Assembly: GCF_011694515.1 (NCBI RefSeq)
Contig: NZ_CP050192.1
Coordinates: 4,355,064 to 4,419,063 of the forward strand
Origin: Mycobacterium sp. DL592
GTDB lineage: Bacteria > Actinomycetota > Actinomycetes > Mycobacteriales > Mycobacteriaceae
DNA: 64,000 nucleotides
Reading direction: 5' to 3'
Under the pieces are notes generated by a model. It saw only the letters and a list, made by a program, of their open reading frames with translations. It made no database searches and had not been told where the DNA came from. Both the position numbers and the translations under genes were made by a program. The number at the start of each line of letters is the position of its first letter. Position 1 is the stretch's first letter. This document shows, in pieces, positions 41,733 through 50,554 of this stretch.

Positions 41733-42704
41733 TCACTCCCGCTCCACCGCTCCATCGCGGAGTTCGTTCGACATGACTTCGCGCGCACCGAGCTCGAACA
41801 ACTCCGCGGCGACCGAGAGCCCCAGCTCTGCGGACCGGCCCGGCGTTCCGATTCCGGACGCACGGATCACGTCGGATCCGTCTGCCGCCGCCACGCAGGC
41901 GCGCAGCGACAGCTCGTCGAAGATCCGGCCGTCGTCATCAATGGACTCGACCACCTCGGCGATCGCTCCCACGGGTGCCGAACACCCGGCCTCCAGTTTG
42001 GCGAGCAGGGCACGCTCGGCGGTGACTGCGGCGCGGGTGTCGGGGTCATCCAACTCCGCCAACAGCGCCGCAAGCCCGGTGTCGCTCGCGCGGCACTCGA
42101 CCGCAAGCGCACCTTGAGCCGGCGCTGGCAACATCTGCACCGGCTCCAGCGTCTCGGTGACATCGCCTAGTCGTCCGATGCGGGCCAGCCCCGCCCGGGC
42201 TACCACGATGGCGTCGAGATCACCGCTGCTTACCCTGTTCAACCTGGTATCTAGGTTGCCTCTTAGGGGGCGGATTTCCAAACCGAGACCCAGTGCTTTA
42301 AGCTGCGCGGCCCTGCGCACGGACGAAGTGCCGATCACCGACCCGACTGGCAACTCCCCCAAAACCATGCCGTCACGGGCGACCAGGGCGTCGCGCGGGT
42401 CCTCCCGGCGCGGAATCGCGGCGATGACGAAGCGGTCATCCGGGGCTGTCGGCAAATCCTTGTAGGAGTGCACGGCCATATCGACGCGGCCGTCGGCGAT
42501 CGCCTCCCGCAGTGCGGCGGTGAACACCCCCACCCCGATCTCGGCGACCGGTTGCTGCGAGCGGTCACCGTCGGTGCTGATGATCACCAGCTCGGCGCGG
42601 CGTCCGCGCCCGATGAGCTCGTCTCTGATGGTTCCGGCCTGGGTGGTCGCCAGCAGGCTGCCCCGGGTGCCGATCCTGATGACCGTGTCGTCCTTGCCGG
42701 CCAA
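41733..42704 (-). CDS. hemC: Hydroxymethylbilane synthase (porphobilinogen deaminase)
   Basis: The protein has 323 residues from a TTG at 42704, five bases after hemA. The dipyrromethane cofactor attaches at Cys241 in [11 protein letters not shown]. The substrate-binding arginines lie in [11 protein letters not shown] and [14 protein letters not shown] (145-158), and the catalytic aspartate in HSYKDLPT. It polymerises four porphobilinogens. The codons for residues 136-162 are strikingly unlike the rest of the gene (CTA, AGA, AGG, TTG, GTA, AAA), and a palindrome lies within them. Confidence 0.95.
   Translation of the reverse strand: MAGKDDTVIRIGTRGSLLATTQAGTIRDELIGRGRRAELVIISTDGDRSQQPVAEIGVGVFTAALREAIADGRVDMAVHSYKDLPTAPDDRFVIAAIPRREDPRDALVARDGMVLGELPVGSVIGTSSVRRAAQLKALGLGLEIRPLRGNLDTRLNRVSSGDLDAIVVARAGLARIGRLGDVTETLEPVQMLPAPAQGALAVECRASDTGLAALLAELDDPDTRAAVTAERALLAKLEAGCSAPVGAIAEVVESIDDDGRIFDELSLRACVAAADGSDVIRASGIGTPGRSAELGLSVAAELFELGAREVMSNELRDGAVERE
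42240..42258. other. Palindrome CAACCT-N7-AGGTTG inside a rare-codon island of hemC
   Basis: Six-base arms at 42240-42245 and 42253-42258 flank a seven-base centre, GGTATCT. They sit in about 90 bases of unusually AT-leaning, rare-codon sequence (about 42215-42305) that encodes the most conserved active-site stretch of HemC. Paired arms around a 7-bp centre are the geometry of many tyrosine-recombinase core sites, but no integrase is nearby. Confidence 0.45.
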
Positions 42705-42709
42705 GCGTC

Positions 42710-44080
42710 CTACTCGGTGTGTTCGGGCAGACCGGAATCGAATTCCGGTGTGATCAAAGGCAGTTCACCGGCGGCCACGGCGTCGACGGCTTGCGGATCC
42801 AGTTCGAAAAGCTCCCGCAGCGCTTCGGCGTAGGTGTCGCCGCCGGGCGCGCTGGCCAGTTGCTTGACCCGTACCGTCGGGGCGTGCAGCAGCTTGTCGA
42901 CCACCCGACGCACGGTGCGGGCGACCTCGTCGCGCTGGGCGTCGTCCAAGCCGGGAAGCCGGTGATCGAGCCGCAGCAGCTCGGACTCCACAACGTCGGC
43001 GGCGCGCTGGCGCAGGGCGGTGACCGTCGGGGTGACCTCGGCCATCCGCTGGCCGGCCAGATAGGCAGCAACCTCGGCAGCGACGATCTGGCGGGCCGCT
43101 TCGGCGTCGGTGGCCGCGGCGCGGGCCGACGGTTCGCGCTGCACCCGATCCATGTCGATGACGGAAACGCCGGGCAGCCCGGCAACGGCGGGGTCGACAT
43201 CGCGGGGCATGCCCAGGTCACACAGCACCAGCGGGGCCGCGGCCTCGTCACGCTGCGTCGCGGCCAGCGCGTGGTGCACATCGGCCAGCGAGACGACCGG
43301 CCGCACCGCGCCGGTGCAGCTGACCACCACGTCGGCGGCGGCCAGCGCGGTCGGCAGATCCTCCAGCGTCAGAGCCACGGCGCCGACACCCTGCTCGCGG
43401 ATGGATTCGGCCAGCCGCTGCGCGCGGGGCAGCGAGCGGTTGACGACGTGGATGTGGGTGACCCCGGCGCGCACCAGGTGCGCCACCGACAGCCCGCCCA
43501 TCGAACCCGCGCCGACCACGGCCGCGCTGCGGCCCGCCAGGCCGTTGCCGAGCCGGGCGCCCGCGATATCGAGGGCCACCGAGACCACGCTGGCGCCCGC
43601 GGCGTCGATCGCGGTCTCCGAATGCACACGCTTGCCCACCGAGAGCGCCCGCTGAGCCAGGTCGTGCAGGACGCGGCCGACCGTGCGGTTGGCTTCGGCG
43701 CTCGCGTAGGCGCGGCGGACCTGGCCGAGCACCTGCTGCTCACCGATCACCGCGCTGTCCAGTCCGCTCGCCACCGCGAAGAGGTGCTCGACGGCGGCCT
43801 CGCTGTAGCGGACGTAGGCGTACTTGGTGAGGTCGCCCATCGACATCCCGGAATGCTCGGCGAGCACCTGGCCGATGGCCGACAGGCCGCCGTGGAAGGC
43901 GTCGACCACCGCGTAGACCTCGACCCGGTTGCAGGTCGACAGCACCATGGCCTCGGTCACCAGCGGGGACTGCAGCACCTGGTCGATGATTTTGACCTGG
44001 TCGGACTCGTCGGTCGACAGCTGTTCGAGCACGGAGACCGGAGCGCTTCGATGCGACACCCCGAAGAGCAGGACGCTCAC
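42710..44080 (-). CDS. hemA: Glutamyl-tRNA reductase
   Basis: The protein has 456 residues. The catalytic Cys50 lies in [13 protein letters not shown], with GVSHRSAPV at the N-terminus, the NADPH Rossmann segment [14 protein letters not shown] and a C-terminal dimerisation helix bundle. It reduces glutamyl-tRNA to glutamate-1-semialdehyde, the first committed step of the C5 haem pathway, feeding HemL. The start is GTG at 44080, with GGGAGCGGGCCAGG upstream. It is followed within five bases by hemC, then hemD and hemB. Confidence 0.96.
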   Translation of the reverse strand: MSVLLFGVSHRSAPVSVLEQLSTDESDQVKIIDQVLQSPLVTEAMVLSTCNRVEVYAVVDAFHGGLSAIGQVLAEHSGMSMGDLTKYAYVRYSEAAVEHLFAVASGLDSAVIGEQQVLGQVRRAYASAEANRTVGRVLHDLAQRALSVGKRVHSETAIDAAGASVVSVALDIAGARLGNGLAGRSAAVVGAGSMGGLSVAHLVRAGVTHIHVVNRSLPRAQRLAESIREQGVGAVALTLEDLPTALAAADVVVSCTGAVRPVVSLADVHHALAATQRDEAAAPLVLCDLGMPRDVDPAVAGLPGVSVIDMDRVQREPSARAAATDAEAARQIVAAEVAAYLAGQRMAEVTPTVTALRQRAADVVESELLRLDHRLPGLDDAQRDEVARTVRRVVDKLLHAPTVRVKQLASAPGGDTYAEALRELFELDPQAVDAVAAGELPLITPEFDSGLPEHTE

Positions 44081-44186
44081 GGCACGATCACCTGGCCCGC
44101 TCCCTTGCTGTCACGCCAATGTCCGTTAGTGAAACTTACTTCCACGGTAATCGGTGCGCAGGCGGCTGACCAAATTGTCCGGCTGT

Positions 44187-44447
44187 TCATCCCTCGGCCA
44201 AATCGGCCCGCAACCGTGCCTCGTCGACGTCCCAGTAGCTGTGCTCCCTGCCGTCGAGCAGAACGACGGGCAGCCGGTCGCCGAACTCGGCGCGCAGCGC
44301 GCTGTCCCCGGCGGCCGCGGCCGCGTCCACATCCACGCTGGACAGCTCAAAGCCGAGCTCGGCGGCCAGCTTCGTCAGCTGTGCGTGCACCCGCTCGCAG
44401 ATGCTGCACCCGGCGCGGGTCAGCAGTTCGACATGTCGGCGGCTCAT
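44187..44447 (-). CDS. Glutaredoxin-like thioredoxin-fold protein (Rv0508-like)
   Basis: The protein has 86 residues from the ATG at 44447. The redox motif CSIC lies in [17 protein letters not shown], and the thioredoxin fold ends with the cis-proline strand [22 protein letters not shown]. It belongs to the DUF836/glutaredoxin-like group. It probably handles disulfides in mycothiol metabolism. It is upstream of hemA on the same strand with a 106-base gap, and divergent from the serB-like gene, with which it shares a 31-bp promoter region. Confidence 0.82.
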   Translation of the reverse strand: MSRRHVELLTRAGCSICERVHAQLTKLAAELGFELSSVDVDAAAAAGDSALRAEFGDRLPVVLLDGREHSYWDVDEARLRADLAEG

Positions 44448-44465
44448 CCCAACGAGTGTCGCAGT

Positions 44466-44471
44466 TAGGGT
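44466..44471 (+). promoter_or_regulatory. -10 element of leaderless serB-like transcript
   Basis: TAGGGT lies seven bases before the ATG at 44479. The same stretch read on the other strand offers TAACCC for the divergent glutaredoxin-like gene, so the two -10 boxes overlap. Confidence 0.55.
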
Positions 44472-44478
44472 TAGTGCC

Positions 44479-45426
44479 ATGGGTTCCGGGGACTACGACC
44501 AGGAGCTCGCGGGCCTGGAAGCCGGCCAGGCAAGCGCGCAGCGTGCGGCCGACGAGCTGGTGGCCGAGCAGGCCAGCGCCGTGGCCCGCGACGCGAGCAT
44601 GGCCGCGCATCGCGAGCCGGCGCCCGAAGCCGCGCCCGAACCCGGTCCGCCGCCTGCCGATCTGACCGCCGCTGCGTTCTTCGACGTCGACAACACCCTG
44701 GTGCAGGGCTCGTCGCTGGTGCACTTCGGCCGTGGCCTGGCGGCGCGCAAGTACTTCACCTACTCCGACATGCTCAAGTTCGTCTACGCGCAGGCGAAGT
44801 TCCAGCTGACCGGCCGGGAGAACAGCGACGACGTGGCCGAGGGCCGGCGCAAGGCACTGGCGTTCATCGAAGGCCGGTCGGTGGCCGAGCTCGTCGACGT
44901 CGGCGAGGAGATCTATGACGAGATCATCGCCGACAAGATCTGGGCGGGCACCCGTGCGCTGGCCCAGATGCATCTGGATGCGGGCCAGCAGGTGTGGCTG
45001 GTCACCGCGACGCCCTACGAGCTGGCCGCCACCATCGCCCGCCGGCTGGGGTTCACCGGCGCGCTGGGCACTGTCGCGGAGTCCCAGGACGGGGTGTTCA
45101 CCGGCCGGCTGGTCGGCGACATCCTGCACGGGCTGGGCAAAGCCCACGCCGTGCGTCAGCTGGCCATCCGCGAGGGCCTCAACCTCAAACGCTGTACCGC
45201 CTACTCGGACAGCTACAACGACGTGCCCATGCTGTCGCTGGTCGGCACCGCCGTGGCGATCAACCCGGACGCCGACCTGCGTGAGCTGGCCCGCGAACGG
45301 GGCTGGGAGATCCGCGATTTCCGCACCGCGCGCAAGGCTGCCCGCATCGGGGTGCCCTCGGCGTTGGCCCTGGGCGCGATCGGCGGGGCGCTGGCCGCCG
45401 CGGTGTCCCGCCGGCAGGAGCACTGA
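44479..45426 (+). CDS. HAD-IB family phosphatase (SerB1-like, Rv0505c)
   Basis: The protein has 315 residues. An Ala/Glu-rich 60-residue extension precedes the HAD core, with the nucleophile motif FFDVDNTL, the LVTATPYEL motif II and the SYNDVPMLS motif III. A C-terminal Gly/Ala-rich hydrophobic segment ([18 protein letters not shown]) may touch the membrane. It resembles phosphoserine phosphatase-like proteins that in mycobacteria could also act on lipid phosphates. The leaderless ATG at 44479 is supported by the -10 at 44466. Confidence 0.85.
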   Translation: MGSGDYDQELAGLEAGQASAQRAADELVAEQASAVARDASMAAHREPAPEAAPEPGPPPADLTAAAFFDVDNTLVQGSSLVHFGRGLAARKYFTYSDMLKFVYAQAKFQLTGRENSDDVAEGRRKALAFIEGRSVAELVDVGEEIYDEIIADKIWAGTRALAQMHLDAGQQVWLVTATPYELAATIARRLGFTGALGTVAESQDGVFTGRLVGDILHGLGKAHAVRQLAIREGLNLKRCTAYSDSYNDVPMLSLVGTAVAINPDADLRELARERGWEIRDFRTARKAARIGVPSALALGAIGGALAAAVSRRQEH

Positions 45427-45460
45427 CGCCAGAGGGCTCAGCGCAGCCGTCAGCCGCTGC

Positions 45461-45466
45461 TAGGCT
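45461..45466 (+). promoter_or_regulatory. -10 element upstream of the HadA-like gene
   Basis: TAGGCT ends eight bases before the ATG at 45475, giving a transcript with little or no leader and no Shine-Dalgarno site. Confidence 0.5.
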
Positions 45467-45474
45467 CAAACTCC

Positions 45475-45972
45475 ATGTCCATAGCCAGCGAGATCATCGG
45501 CACTCACTTCCGCTACCCGGACTACTACCTGGTGGGGCGAGAGAAGATTCGCGAGTTCGCCAAGGCCATCCAGACCGACGACCCGGTGCACTTCAGCGAG
45601 GAGGCCGCCAAGGCGGCCGGCTACCACGACCTGGTGGCGCCGTTGACCTTCATCGCGATCGCGGGCCGTCAGGTACAGCTGGAAATCTTCCGCAATTTCG
45701 ACGTGGGCATCAACCTGGCCCGGGTTATTCACCGCGATCAGAAGATCAAATACCACCGCCCGATCGTCGCCGGCGACAAATTGTTCTTCGACTCCTGGCT
45801 GGATTCGGTGACCGAATCGCACGGGACCGTCATCAGCGAATTGCGCAGCGAAGTCACCGACGAAGAAGGCCGGCCGGTGATGACGACGGTTGTGACGATG
45901 ATCGGCGAAGCCAACGGCGAGGAAGACAACGCCCAGATCGCGGCCATCGCCGCGGCGGCGATGCGCGGCTGA
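45475..45972 (+). CDS. MaoC/HadA-like (3R)-hydroxyacyl dehydratase subunit (Rv0504c-like)
   Basis: This 165-residue hotdog-fold protein with the FAS1-like dehydratase N-terminus ([29 protein letters not shown]) resembles the HadA/HadC substrate-binding subunits of mycobacterial FAS-II. The catalytic Asp/His hydratase motif of HadB is not evident, so a partner subunit would be needed for activity. It ends one base before the convergent PlsC stop. Its role in lipid or mycolate metabolism is inferred from the family. Confidence 0.83.
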   Translation: MSIASEIIGTHFRYPDYYLVGREKIREFAKAIQTDDPVHFSEEAAKAAGYHDLVAPLTFIAIAGRQVQLEIFRNFDVGINLARVIHRDQKIKYHRPIVAGDKLFFDSWLDSVTESHGTVISELRSEVTDEEGRPVMTTVVTMIGEANGEEDNAQIAAIAAAAMRG

Positions 45973-45973
45973 C

Positions 45974-47038
45974 TCAGCCCAGGAACGTGTTGCGGCGCTG
46001 AGCCAGCAACTGATACAGCGTCTGCTGGATCGTTTCGCGCACCTGATCGGTGAGTTCGAAGGTGACCATCGGATCGTCGGCCGCGGATTCGTCGTAGTCT
46101 GCGGTCTCGATCGGTGTGCCAAATGCGATGTGCCACTTGGACGGAAGCGGGATCAGCCCGGCCGGCCCGGCCAACGGGAACAGCGGGGTGATCGGGAAGT
46201 ACGGCAGCCCGAGGACCCGGGCGAGCAACTTGACGTCGGTCAGCATCGGATAGATCTCTTCGGAGCCGACGATCGAGCACGGGATGATCGGCGCACCGGT
46301 GCGCAGTGCGGCCGAGACGAAACCCCCACGGCCGAAACGCTGCAACTTGTAGCGGTCCCGGAACTGCTTGCCCAGCCCCTTGTAGCCCTCGGGGAACACC
46401 GCGGTCAACTCGCCGCCGGCCAGCAACCGGTTCGCGTCGATGGTGCAGGCCATGGTGTGGCCCGCCTTGCGGGCGATCGGTCCGAGCATCGGCATGTCGA
46501 AGACCATGTCGGCGGCGAGCAGACGCAGGTCGCGATGCGCGGGATGGTGATCATGCACGGCGACCGACAGCATCAGGCCGTCGAACGGCAATGTGCCGGC
46601 GTGGTTGGCCACCAGCAAGCCCGCACCGTCGTCGGGCAAATTCTCGATCCCGCTGACTTCGACCCGGAACCAATTCTCGAAAAAGAACCGCAGCAAAGGC
46701 AGCACGAGTGCGTTGTTGAATTGCGGGTCGAAGCCGAACTCGTCGACAACGTAGTCCCCGGAAAGGCGCTTGCGGAGAAAATCTGCGACAGCGGAAATGC
46801 GTTGGGCGAGTTCGTTGGGCTCGCCCTCGGCGCGGCCGATCCCGGCCGCGCCGCGACGCGCGTCGATCTCGCGGACGACGGCGGCGATGTCTTCTGCCGA
46901 AGCCCTGCTACCCGGATCCGACAGTAGCGAGGGATGCCTGCGCGCCGCGTCAGCCCGCTGAGAGGCACGGCGCGCGGCCGCCGCTCTCGTCGAATTCGAG
47001 TGCAGCGGAATCACTTTCGCTTTTGATTCACCAGCCAC
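45974..47038 (-). CDS. PlsC-type acyltransferase (Rv0502-like)
   Basis: The protein has 354 residues from the GTG at 47038, with GGAGG about nine bases upstream. A basic Ala/Arg-rich N-terminus precedes a lysophospholipid acyltransferase domain, with the catalytic HX4D motif NHAGTLPFD and the acyl-acceptor motif FPEGYKG. It should transfer acyl chains in glycerolipid synthesis at the membrane. It lies downstream of the epimerase and close to the HadA-like gene, as in M. tuberculosis. Confidence 0.9.
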   Translation of the reverse strand: MAGESKAKVIPLHSNSTRAAAARRASQRADAARRHPSLLSDPGSRASAEDIAAVVREIDARRGAAGIGRAEGEPNELAQRISAVADFLRKRLSGDYVVDEFGFDPQFNNALVLPLLRFFFENWFRVEVSGIENLPDDGAGLLVANHAGTLPFDGLMLSVAVHDHHPAHRDLRLLAADMVFDMPMLGPIARKAGHTMACTIDANRLLAGGELTAVFPEGYKGLGKQFRDRYKLQRFGRGGFVSAALRTGAPIIPCSIVGSEEIYPMLTDVKLLARVLGLPYFPITPLFPLAGPAGLIPLPSKWHIAFGTPIETADYDESAADDPMVTFELTDQVRETIQQTLYQLLAQRRNTFLG

Positions 47039-47068
47039 TGCAGTTACCTCCTCCCCAACATCACACTG

Positions 47069-48142
47069 TCAGCCACCCCACCGCTGCGCGACGGCGACCG
47101 CGCGGCTCTCCACTGAGCGTACCCATTTCGGGTCGATGATCGGAGTCAAACCCCGGCCGCGCACGTAGTCGTCGAACGCTTCCATCGTCGTCCACTTCGG
47201 CGCAAAACCCAACTCGGCGCGCATTCGAGTGGTGTCCATGACCCGGCCGTAACTCAGCCATTCCATCTGATCGCGATTGAGGTCGGAGGTCCGGGTGGCC
47301 CGTCGCAACGAATCCATCGCCCACACCCCCACGCTGGGTACCGGAAGCGCAATGCGCCCGGAGCGCCGAATCGCCTGCGACATCATGATGATCCCGTCGG
47401 CCCCGACGTTGAACGTGCCCGGCTTGCCCGCCGTCGTAGCCCGCTCCAGGGCACCGAGCGCGTCCTGTTCGTGCAGCAGCTGCAGCCGGGCGTCGTGGCC
47501 GAGCACGGTCGGCACCAGCGGGCCGGCCAGATAGCGCGACAGGGCGGTGTCCATCGCGGGGCCGATCATGTTGGCCAGCCGCAGGATCGTCACGGCGATG
47601 TCGGGCCGCCGCCGGCCCAGACCGCGGGCGTAGCCCTCGATGTCGATGCTGTCGCGGGCAAAACCCTCGCCCGGCGGCCGGCGGCTGCTGCTGTCCTCGG
47701 TGTAGACCACCGGGTCATGCGGATGCGAGCCGTAGACCTCCGAGGTGGACTTGAGGATCACCCGTCGCACCGACGGCGCCTTCTGGCAGGCGGCGAACAG
47801 CTGCATCGCGCCCATCACGTTGATTTCCTTCAACGTGGCGCGGCCGCCGGAGCGGGGTGCGTACGAGGCCGCGGCAGCATGCACCACGGTGTCGACGTCC
47901 CCATTTCGAATCACCTTGGCGATGAAGGGGTTCCTGATGTCGGCGCGGACGAATTCAGCGCGGCCCATCCGGCGGAGCAGGTCCTTGCTGGGGGCGATGG
48001 CGTCGACAGCGATGACCTTGTTGATCATCGGGTTCTGCACCAAACGCGCCGTCAGATAGCCACCGAGGAAACGGCAGGCACCCGTGACCAGCACCACCTT
48101 GGGGTAGTGCGGTAACTCCGTGTCGGTGCCGCCGGATTCCAT
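47069..48142 (-). CDS. NAD-dependent epimerase/dehydratase (GalE2-like, Rv0501)
   Basis: This 357-residue extended SDR has the nucleotide-binding start VVLVTGACRFLGGYL. The usual GxxGxxG is CRFLGG-modified, and the catalytic tyrosine region (EVYGSH...) lacks a plain YxxxK, so it may be an atypical SDR. A leaderless ATG at 48142 is supported by TAGGGT six bases upstream. It precedes the plsC gene by 30 bases, so the two are probably co-transcribed. The substrate is unknown. Confidence 0.82.
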   Translation of the reverse strand: MESGGTDTELPHYPKVVLVTGACRFLGGYLTARLVQNPMINKVIAVDAIAPSKDLLRRMGRAEFVRADIRNPFIAKVIRNGDVDTVVHAAAASYAPRSGGRATLKEINVMGAMQLFAACQKAPSVRRVILKSTSEVYGSHPHDPVVYTEDSSSRRPPGEGFARDSIDIEGYARGLGRRRPDIAVTILRLANMIGPAMDTALSRYLAGPLVPTVLGHDARLQLLHEQDALGALERATTAGKPGTFNVGADGIIMMSQAIRRSGRIALPVPSVGVWAMDSLRRATRTSDLNRDQMEWLSYGRVMDTTRMRAELGFAPKWTTMEAFDDYVRGRGLTPIIDPKWVRSVESRAVAVAQRWGG

Positions 48143-48148
48143 CTGCCC

Positions 48149-48154
48149 ACCCTA
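48149..48154 (-). promoter_or_regulatory. -10 element of leaderless galE2-like transcript
   Basis: On the minus strand TAGGGT is followed by six bases (GGGCAG) and the ATG at 48142, predicting a leaderless mRNA. Confidence 0.55.
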
Positions 48155-48212
48155 TCGGGCCGATCCCGGCCCGGCAGGGCGCGGCGAGCCGGGCGGTGTG
48201 CCCGGCAGGCGA

Positions 48213-48314
48213 CTACTTGCCCAGTTTTCTGCGCTGAACCCGGGTACGACGCAGCAGCTTGCGGTGCTTCTTCTTCGACATGCGCTTACGCCGCTTCTTG
48301 ATGACTGAACCCAT
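48213..48314 (-). CDS. Small ribosomal protein bS22 (AURKAIP1/COX24-domain, Rv0500B-like)
   Basis: This 33-residue, extremely basic protein ([20 protein letters not shown] then [13 protein letters not shown]) is nearly identical to what I recall of the small protein found in mycobacterial 30S ribosome structures and named bS22. It is easily missed because of its size. The ATG at 48314 and TAG at 48213 are clear. It lies between the galE2-like gene and the helix-turn-helix gene, in the order known from M. tuberculosis. Confidence 0.9.
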
Positions 48315-48341
48315 GAAATCCGTTACCTAAGTCCTCGCAGT

Positions 48342-48359
48342 GCCCGCGTCAGCGCGGGC
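48342..48359 (-). other. Hairpin in the leader of the bS22 gene
   Basis: GCCCGCG-TCAG-CGCGGGC is a perfect 7-bp stem with a 4-nt loop, 28 bases upstream of the bS22 start. It could be an intrinsic terminator of the upstream gene or a 5' leader structure. Two copies of TTACCTAAG (48323-48331 and 48381-48389) flank it. Confidence 0.55.
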
Positions 48360-48429
48360 TTGTCTCTCGTCCCGGTCACCTTACCTAAGCAGGTGGGGGG
48401 AACGGAAAACGGCCTCGTTTGGCCCGGCG

Positions 48430-48696
48430 TCAGCCGGCGTCGAAGTACGACGTCTCCAGCAGATCGTGGACAGCCTTGGCGTGCACCCGGAACGAGCGGC
48501 CGACCCGGACGGCGGGCAGCTCTCCGTTGTGCACGAGCCGGTAGACCGTCATCTTGCTGACCCGCATGAGCGAAGCCACTTCGGCGACGGTGAGAAATTG
48601 AGCTCGAGCGACTGGCTGGGCATCAGCGCCACCAGCGTCCCGCGCCGATTTTCCGCCAGCCGCGTCCCGCGCCGATGGCCCGTTCATAGACGTCAT
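48430..48696 (-). CDS. Excisionase/BldC-like helix-turn-helix protein (Rv0500A-like)
   Basis: The protein has 88 residues. A flexible N-terminal 32 residues (MNGPSARDAAGGKSARDAGG) are followed by a MerR-like winged helix: FLTVAEVASLMRVSKMTVYRLVHNGELPAVRVGRSFRVHAKAVHDLL. This single-domain form is typical of actinobacterial BldC/excisionase-like DNA-binding proteins. No integrase accompanies it, so a chromosomal regulatory role is more likely than excision. Confidence 0.85.
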   Translation of the reverse strand: MTSMNGPSARDAAGGKSARDAGGADAQPVARAQFLTVAEVASLMRVSKMTVYRLVHNGELPAVRVGRSFRVHAKAVHDLLETSYFDAG

Positions 48697-48835
48697 CGCA
48701 ACCCAATCCGTCAGGCACAGTCAGTCCCAGCGGCTTCCCCACCGCTGGCACCCACCCGTGCATACACGAGGAGAATAGCGTGGCCAATGGGGTTACTGCG
48801 ACGGGTGTGGGTCAATCAGTCTGAAATTTCTTGAA

Positions 48836-49699
48836 CTACTCTGATGTAATTCCTAGCTGCTCAGAGCGTGTTTTTGCGGCGTCGATGGCCGCCAGCACCG
48901 CCGGCCGGACCCCACCCCGCTCGAGTTCCCGCAGGCCAGCAGCGGTGGTGCCACCCGGGGACGTCACCATGGCGCGCAGCCTGGCGGGCGTGGTGTCCAG
49001 GCCTGCGTCACCACCGGCCGAGCGCTCGTCCTCGATGCGTTCGAGCAGCATTGCGGCCGAACCGGCCATCGTCTGCACCGCCAGATCGGTCGCAACGGCC
49101 CGGCCGAGGCCGTTGGCGACCGCTGCGTCGACCAACGCCTCGACGAACAGGAAGAAGTACGCGGGCCCCGATCCCGACACCGCGGTGACCGCGTCCAGCT
49201 GGCTCTCCGGCACCGTCAGAACGCCGCCGACGCACTCGAACAACGAGGAGACCTCGGCGAGGTGTTCGGCAGTGGCGAAGCGGCCCTTGGCCAGCGCGCT
49301 GACGCCGGCACCGACCAGCGCGGGCGCGTTGGGCATCACCCGGATCACCGGGCTGCCTGCGGGCAGCCGGGACTCGTAGAAGCCGACCGTCACCCCGGCC
49401 ACCACCGAGACCAGGACCTGCTCGACGCTGTTGCTCTCGGCCCGGGCTGCGGCATCGGCGATCTTGTCGACAACGGATTCGGCGTCGGCCGGCTTGACGG
49501 CGACGATGACGAAGGCCGCCGTCTCGACCGCTTCGGTCACCGTGGCGATCCGCACCGAGTACTTCTGCGCCAGGTACCCGGAGCGCTCGGGCATCCGCTC
49601 CGCCACGACGAGGTCCTTGACTTGGCGCCCCGCCCTGAGCAGCCCCGCAAGGAGAGCCTCGCCCATGCTGCCGCCGCCGATGATCGCGATTCTGGCCAT
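48836..49699 (-). CDS. proC: Pyrroline-5-carboxylate reductase
   Basis: The protein has 287 residues. The N-terminal Rossmann motif RIAIIGGGSMGEALLAGL binds NAD(P)H, and the C-terminal signature AVSGSGPAYFFLFVEALVDAAV plus TSPGGTTAAGL are diagnostic of ProC. It performs the last step of proline synthesis. The transcript looks leaderless: TAGGGT lies six bases before the ATG at 49699. Confidence 0.95.
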   Translation of the reverse strand: MARIAIIGGGSMGEALLAGLLRAGRQVKDLVVAERMPERSGYLAQKYSVRIATVTEAVETAAFVIVAVKPADAESVVDKIADAAARAESNSVEQVLVSVVAGVTVGFYESRLPAGSPVIRVMPNAPALVGAGVSALAKGRFATAEHLAEVSSLFECVGGVLTVPESQLDAVTAVSGSGPAYFFLFVEALVDAAVANGLGRAVATDLAVQTMAGSAAMLLERIEDERSAGGDAGLDTTPARLRAMVTSPGGTTAAGLRELERGGVRPAVLAAIDAAKTRSEQLGITSE

Positions 49700-49705
49700 G
49701 GGCAG

Positions 49706-49711
49706 ACCCTA
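49706..49711 (-). promoter_or_regulatory. -10 element of leaderless proC transcript
   Basis: On the minus strand TAGGGT, then CTGCCC, then the ATG at 49699. It is the same arrangement as for the galE2-like gene. Confidence 0.55.
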
Positions 49712-49720
49712 TGTGAGTCT

Positions 49721-50542
49721 CTACTGGGCCGGCACCAGGGCCAGCTGGCGCGTCTGCACGATGATGCGCCCGGTGCTGTCGACCACCGTGTGGTCCTCGT
49801 CGAACCAGTCCTGGCCGATCTGTGTGGCGGTGCACACCACCCGCAGCCACCCGTCAGCCGGCAACCCGCGCAGATAGGCGGTCAGCTGCACGGTGGGCGC
49901 CCAGCCGCGGCGCTCGACCGCATAGGAGACGGGCAGCGAGATGTCACCGCACATGAGAGCGAACAGCACGTCGACGGGCCCGTCCTTGGGCCGCACCCAG
50001 ATCTTGAACACCGGGGCACCGGCGTCGCTGAACGTCGGGGTCTGGTCGGGACGGATGTCGCAGCCGCGGGCCAGGTGATTGATCTCGGCTGCGGGGTGAC
50101 CCGGCCCGATCGGCTCGACGCCGGCCGGCGGCTCGGGACTCATCAGCGGGGTCACCGGGTTGGCCGACAGCAGCGGCTCGGCCAAGTGTTCAGGCTCGCC
50201 GAGGGTGACGACGGTACGCACGCAAGTTCTCCCCCGCTGGCTCAGTTCGACATCGACCAGACCGATCCGCCGACCGCGCTTGCGCACCGTGGTGATCAGC
50301 TCGACCGCCCCGGGATCGGGTGCGGACAGGAAATCTGCCGACACCGCGACGGATTCGAACGGGGCACCGGTCCCGCCGCTGTCCCCGTAGGCCTCGCGGG
50401 CTGCCTTGGCGCACAGCGCCAACATCACACCGCCATGAATCTTGGGCCCAATTGTCCAGTGCTCGTTGAGGTTTCCCGCGAAGCCTGGGCGGCCATCATC
50501 GAGCGGACGCAACGCCATCACGTCACCGAACCGGGGGATCAT
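49721..50542 (-). CDS. Acyl-CoA thioesterase family protein (double hotdog, Rv0499-like)
   Basis: The protein has 273 residues with two hotdog-like halves. The N-terminal half has the substrate-loop sequence LNEHWTIGPKIHGGVMLALCAKAA, and the second half contains FKIWVRPKDGPVDVLFALMCGDISLP. This matches the TesB-like thioesterase group common in actinobacteria. It probably hydrolyses an acyl-CoA, with chain length unknown. It precedes proC by 21 bases and follows the TIM-barrel gene by 12, suggesting co-transcription with those genes. Confidence 0.78.
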   Translation of the reverse strand: MIPRFGDVMALRPLDDGRPGFAGNLNEHWTIGPKIHGGVMLALCAKAAREAYGDSGGTGAPFESVAVSADFLSAPDPGAVELITTVRKRGRRIGLVDVELSQRGRTCVRTVVTLGEPEHLAEPLLSANPVTPLMSPEPPAGVEPIGPGHPAAEINHLARGCDIRPDQTPTFSDAGAPVFKIWVRPKDGPVDVLFALMCGDISLPVSYAVERRGWAPTVQLTAYLRGLPADGWLRVVCTATQIGQDWFDEDHTVVDSTGRIIVQTRQLALVPAQ

Positions 50543-50554
50543 GAATGCTCTCTC

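Noticed and set aside
48376..48394. IdeR-like box upstream of bS22 (minus strand CTTAGGTAAGGTGACC)
   Set aside because: Only the first half matches the consensus; the second half of the palindrome is missing. It is better described as one of two direct nonamer repeats.
48430..48696. Excisionase of an integrated phage or plasmid
   Set aside because: No integrase, phage genes or attachment repeats nearby; the gene is in the conserved proC-bS22 neighbourhood of mycobacteria.
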